From Nocardioides kribbensis (GTDB lineage: Bacteria; Actinomycetota; Actinomycetes; Propionibacteriales; Nocardioidaceae), in contig NZ_JADCLL010000002.1 of assembly GCF_015070375.1 (NCBI RefSeq), positions 434,001-498,000 on the forward strand: a stretch of DNA of 64,000 nt. Reading direction: 5' to 3'. Below are positions 61,398 to 64,000 of the stretch, one piece after another. Positions within the stretch are counted from its first letter, which is position 1. The number at the start of each line of letters is the position of its first letter. A model generated the notes under the pieces. That model was given only the letters and a program-made list of their open reading frames with translations, searched no databases and was not told the origin of the DNA. The position numbers and the translations under genes were made by a program.

Positions 61398-63494
61398 ATG
61401 TCGAGCGACACCGTCAGTACCACCGTCACCCCGTCGGCCGCCACCGAGGCCCCCGCCCCGGCCGCGGGCACGCCCGAGCCGGAGCGTCACCGCTCGGGCT
61501 ACCGCCAGCCCGAGGTCGACGTGGCGGCGATGACCCGCCTGCTCGACGGCAAGTACGCCGAGGTGCGCCAGCTGGTGCGCGACAGCCTCGTCGACCACGC
61601 GCAGGTGCTGCGCGACGCCGAGACGATGACGCCCGACGAGTTCCGCGAGCGGGTCAAGGACGTCGTGGTCGAGATCGCCTCGACCGGCCAGAGCGGGCTC
61701 GGGTTCCCCGAGGAGTACGGCGGCGGCGGCGACGTCGGCGCCTCGGTGGCCGCCTTCGAGACCCTCGCGCTGGGCGACCTCTCGGTGCTGGTGAAGACCG
61801 GGGTGCAGTTCGGCCTCTTCGGCGGCGCCGTGCTCCAGCTCGGCACCAAGGAGCACCACGACCGCTACCTGCCCGACCTCATCGCCGGGCGGCTGCTGGG
61901 CTGCTTCGCGATGACCGAGACCGGCCACGGGTCCAACGTGCAGGCCCTCGGCACCGTCGCGACCTTCGACCTGGCCACCCAGGAGTTCGTGATCACCACG
62001 ACCTCGGAGGAGGCCGGCAAGGACTACATCGGCAACGCCGCCGTCCACGGCACGGTCGCCGTGGTCTTCGCCCAGCTTGAGATCGGCGGGGAGTCGCAGG
62101 GCGTCCACGCCTTCGTGGTGCCGATCCGCGTCGACGGCGAGCCCGCACCGGGCGTGCGCATCGAGGACGACGGCCCCAAGATGGGCCTCGACGGGGTCGA
62201 CAACGGCCGGCTGTGGGTCGACCACGTGCGGGTGCCGCGCACGAGCCTGCTCAACCGCTTCGCCGACGTCACGCCCGCCGGGGTCTACGAGAGTGCGATC
62301 GAGAGCCCCAACCGCCGCTTCTTCACCATGCTGGGCACCCTCATCCAGGGCCGCGTCTGCGTCGGCGGCGCCGGCATCAACGCCGCCAAGGTCGCGATCG
62401 CGATCGCGGTCAGGTACGGCGACCGGCGCCGCCAGTTCGAGGCCTCCGACCCCGAGCAGGAGGAGCTGCTGCTCGACTACGGCGTGCACCAGCGCCGGCT
62501 GCTGCCGCTGCTGGCCCGCACCTACGCGCTCCACTTCGCCCAGGAGGTCGTCGCCGCCGACCTGCACGCCGTGGCCACCGCCGCCGGCGGCGACGAGGTC
62601 GAGGCCGAGACGGCCAAGCGCGAGCTGGAGTCGCGTGCCGCCGGCACCAAGGCGCTCGGCACCTGGCACGCCACCCGCACCATCCAGGAGTGCCGTGAGG
62701 CCTGCGGCGGCGCGGGCTACCTCGCCGAGAACCGCTTCGCCGCGCTCAAGGCCGACACCGACGTCTTCACCACCTTCGAGGGCGACAACACCGTGCTCAT
62801 GCAGCTGGTGGCCAAGGGCCTGCTCACCGGCTACGCCAGCGAGTTCGAGGACATGGACCAGTTCGGCATGGTGCGCTTCGTCGCCGGCCTCGCCGTCGAG
62901 ACCGTCGTGGAGAAGACGGCCGTGCACAAGCTGGTGCAGCGGCTGCGCGACGTCCTGCCCGGCGGCGACGAGTGGGACCAGGAGGCCGGGCTGCTCGACC
63001 CCGAGTACCAGCTCGGCATGCTCCGCTTCCGCGAGGAGCACATGGTCAGCGGCGTCGCGCGGCGCCTCAAGCGCGGCATCGACGGCGGCATGAACGCCGG
63101 CCAGGTCTTCTCGCGCGTGCAGGACCACGTGATCGGCGCGGCCCACGCCCACATGGAGCGGCTCGTGCTCGAGGCCTTCGTGGCCAAGGTGCGCGCCCTG
63201 CCCGACGGCGACCAGAAGGTGGCCCTCAACCTGCTCTGCGACCTGCACGCGCTCTCGGTCATCGAGGCCGACCGGGCGTGGTTCATGGAGCACGGCCGGC
63301 TCTCGGTGCAGCGCTCCAAGGCGATCAGCCGTGAGGTCTCCTCGCTGTGCCGCAAGGTCCGCCCGATCGCGGTCGACCTCGTCGACGCCCTCGGCGTGCC
63401 CGAGGAGATGCTGCGCTCGCCGGGCCTGGTCGGCCCCGTCGGCACCCCGCGCGAGTCCTCGGTGCGCGCCGCCGCGGAGCGGGCCGGGGCCTGA
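61398..63494 (+). CDS. Acyl-CoA oxidase-like flavoprotein
   Basis: 698 residues, about the length of peroxisomal acyl-CoA oxidases rather than dehydrogenases. LGCFAMTETGHGSNVQALGT is the flavin/substrate motif, RTIQECREACGGAGYLAENR and DVFTTFEGDNTVLMQLVAKG contain the catalytic Glu (FEGDN). The C-terminal oxidase domain is complete. It would oxidise acyl-CoA to enoyl-CoA, probably reducing oxygen to peroxide, though bacterial members may use other acceptors. ATG start; overlaps the methyltransferase gene by 1 nt. Confidence 0.93.
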   Translation: MSSDTVSTTVTPSAATEAPAPAAGTPEPERHRSGYRQPEVDVAAMTRLLDGKYAEVRQLVRDSLVDHAQVLRDAETMTPDEFRERVKDVVVEIASTGQSGLGFPEEYGGGGDVGASVAAFETLALGDLSVLVKTGVQFGLFGGAVLQLGTKEHHDRYLPDLIAGRLLGCFAMTETGHGSNVQALGTVATFDLATQEFVITTTSEEAGKDYIGNAAVHGTVAVVFAQLEIGGESQGVHAFVVPIRVDGEPAPGVRIEDDGPKMGLDGVDNGRLWVDHVRVPRTSLLNRFADVTPAGVYESAIESPNRRFFTMLGTLIQGRVCVGGAGINAAKVAIAIAVRYGDRRRQFEASDPEQEELLLDYGVHQRRLLPLLARTYALHFAQEVVAADLHAVATAAGGDEVEAETAKRELESRAAGTKALGTWHATRTIQECREACGGAGYLAENRFAALKADTDVFTTFEGDNTVLMQLVAKGLLTGYASEFEDMDQFGMVRFVAGLAVETVVEKTAVHKLVQRLRDVLPGGDEWDQEAGLLDPEYQLGMLRFREEHMVSGVARRLKRGIDGGMNAGQVFSRVQDHVIGAAHAHMERLVLEAFVAKVRALPDGDQKVALNLLCDLHALSVIEADRAWFMEHGRLSVQRSKAISREVSSLCRKVRPIAVDLVDALGVPEEMLRSPGLVGPVGTPRESSVRAAAERAGA

Positions 63495-64000
63495 TGGCGC
63501 GCCCGCGCGGGCCGGCCCGCCTGGTCTCCGCCGTCGGCGGTGCGCTCGGCTCGGCGTACGTCGGGGCGCGTGCGGCCGGCGGGCAGGTCGCGCGCCTGCC
63601 CGGGCGGGTCACCGGCGGCTGGGAGGGCGACCCGCTGTGGGGTGCGTTCTACGACTGGACCGTCGAGCACCCCGGCGTCGGCGGGCCGCTGTGGCGCCTG
63701 GGCCTGGGCACCGACCAGCAGCTGCTCTTCACCGCCGCCGAGGAGGTCGGCCACCTGCCCGACGGCGCCCGCGTGCTCGACGTGCCGTGCGGCGGCGGGG
63801 TGGCGCTGCGCTCGCTGCGCGCCGACCAGCAGGTGGAGGTGGTGGCCGTCGACATCGCCGAGGTGATGCTCGAGCGGACCCGTCGCGCCGCCCACGACCG
63901 CAAGGTCGACCACCTGGTCACCACGGTGGCCGCCGACGTGGCCGACCTGCCCTTCGACGACGCCTCCTTCGACCTCGTCGTCAGCCTCATGGGGCTGCAC
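63494..64000 (+). CDS. Class I SAM-dependent methyltransferase (3' end outside window)
   Basis: 169 residues are visible. VLDVPCGGGVALRSL is the SAM-binding motif I (here with Pro-Cys in place of Gly-x), followed by VVAVDIAEVMLERTRR and ADVADLPFDDASFDLVVSLMG, a methyltransferase_11-type domain. The ATG shares a base with the preceding stop (TGATG), so it is cotranscribed with the acyl-CoA oxidase-like gene. The substrate is unknown. Confidence 0.88.
   Translation, partial: MARPRGPARLVSAVGGALGSAYVGARAAGGQVARLPGRVTGGWEGDPLWGAFYDWTVEHPGVGGPLWRLGLGTDQQLLFTAAEEVGHLPDGARVLDVPCGGGVALRSLRADQQVEVVAVDIAEVMLERTRRAAHDRKVDHLVTTVAADVADLPFDDASFDLVVSLMGLH

Overview
The window is very GC-rich DNA with many GTG starts, 1-4 nt gene overlaps and gene families typical of Actinobacteria: FadE5-like acyl-CoA dehydrogenase, an EtfD-type membrane (Fe-S) protein, a bifunctional-type dCTP deaminase, an IdeR-type iron box, DUF5994, DUF6131 and a Streptomyces-type histidine ammonia-lyase. 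It most resembles a Nocardioides-like member of the Propionibacteriales. That placement is inferred from gene content; no marker gene is present. The chromosome looks ordinary: I see no prophage, plasmid, IS element, CRISPR array or antiviral cassette.

Layout. 1-7.2 kb: the 3' end of an ArgP/LysG-type LysR regulator, then a complete leftward Mrp Na+/H+ antiporter operon (mnhA-B fusion, C, D, E, F, G) with every junction overlapping. 7.4-19.6 kb: leftward fadE5-like gene, TauE/SafE exporter and cysteine-free Rrf2 regulator, a sulfotransferase-like protein, DUF2461, DUF5994, tRNA-Gly(CCC), an SGNH hydrolase, dcd, an iron-regulated ferric-siderophore reductase, and a small RHH/DUF4097 locus. 19.7-26.8 kb: a sodium:solute symporter with a 79-residue membrane partner, a repeat-filled gap, and a 1276-residue EtfD-like electron carrier with a long disordered tail carrying nine SLFD motifs. 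27-31.3 kb: IclR regulator, membrane-anchored coiled-coil protein, MFS transporter, secreted protein. 31.7-35.1 kb: hutH-hutU. 35-44 kb: PAP2 protein, GT-C glycosyltransferase, dtd, patatin, small membrane protein, GNAT, and a malyl-CoA lyase gene pair. 44-56.1 kb: two TetR loci, DUF1992, nitroreductase, the second histidine-utilisation block (M20 amidohydrolase-hutF-hutI), a Suc/Fer protein, a secreted M1 peptidase, GNAT and an HSL-type hydrolase. 56.2-64 kb: TPP riboswitch with thiBPQ, a second PAP2 protein, an acyl-CoA oxidase-like gene and the start of a methyltransferase.

How the genes work together. Histidine degradation is complete but split: HutH and HutU make imidazolonepropionate at 31.7 kb. 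HutI, HutF and an M20 amidohydrolase, which probably stands in for HutG, finish the route to glutamate 11.5 kb further on. The FadE5-like and acyl-CoA oxidase-like enzymes supply beta-oxidation electrons. In mycobacteria EtfD takes such electrons from ETF to menaquinone, and fadE5 and etfD here share a 14-nt upstream motif. The thiamine transporter sits behind its riboswitch.

The most unusual feature of the window is its intergenic DNA. At least four large gaps hold their own short direct-repeat array (periods about 84, 111, 138 and 150-159 bp), most built around a palindrome. One hairpin type recurs at a second site. There is also a perfect 27-bp inverted repeat, a 19-bp x 7 minisatellite, several 12-bp microsatellites at gene ends, and a 16-bp perfect palindrome found twice, once upstream of hutH.
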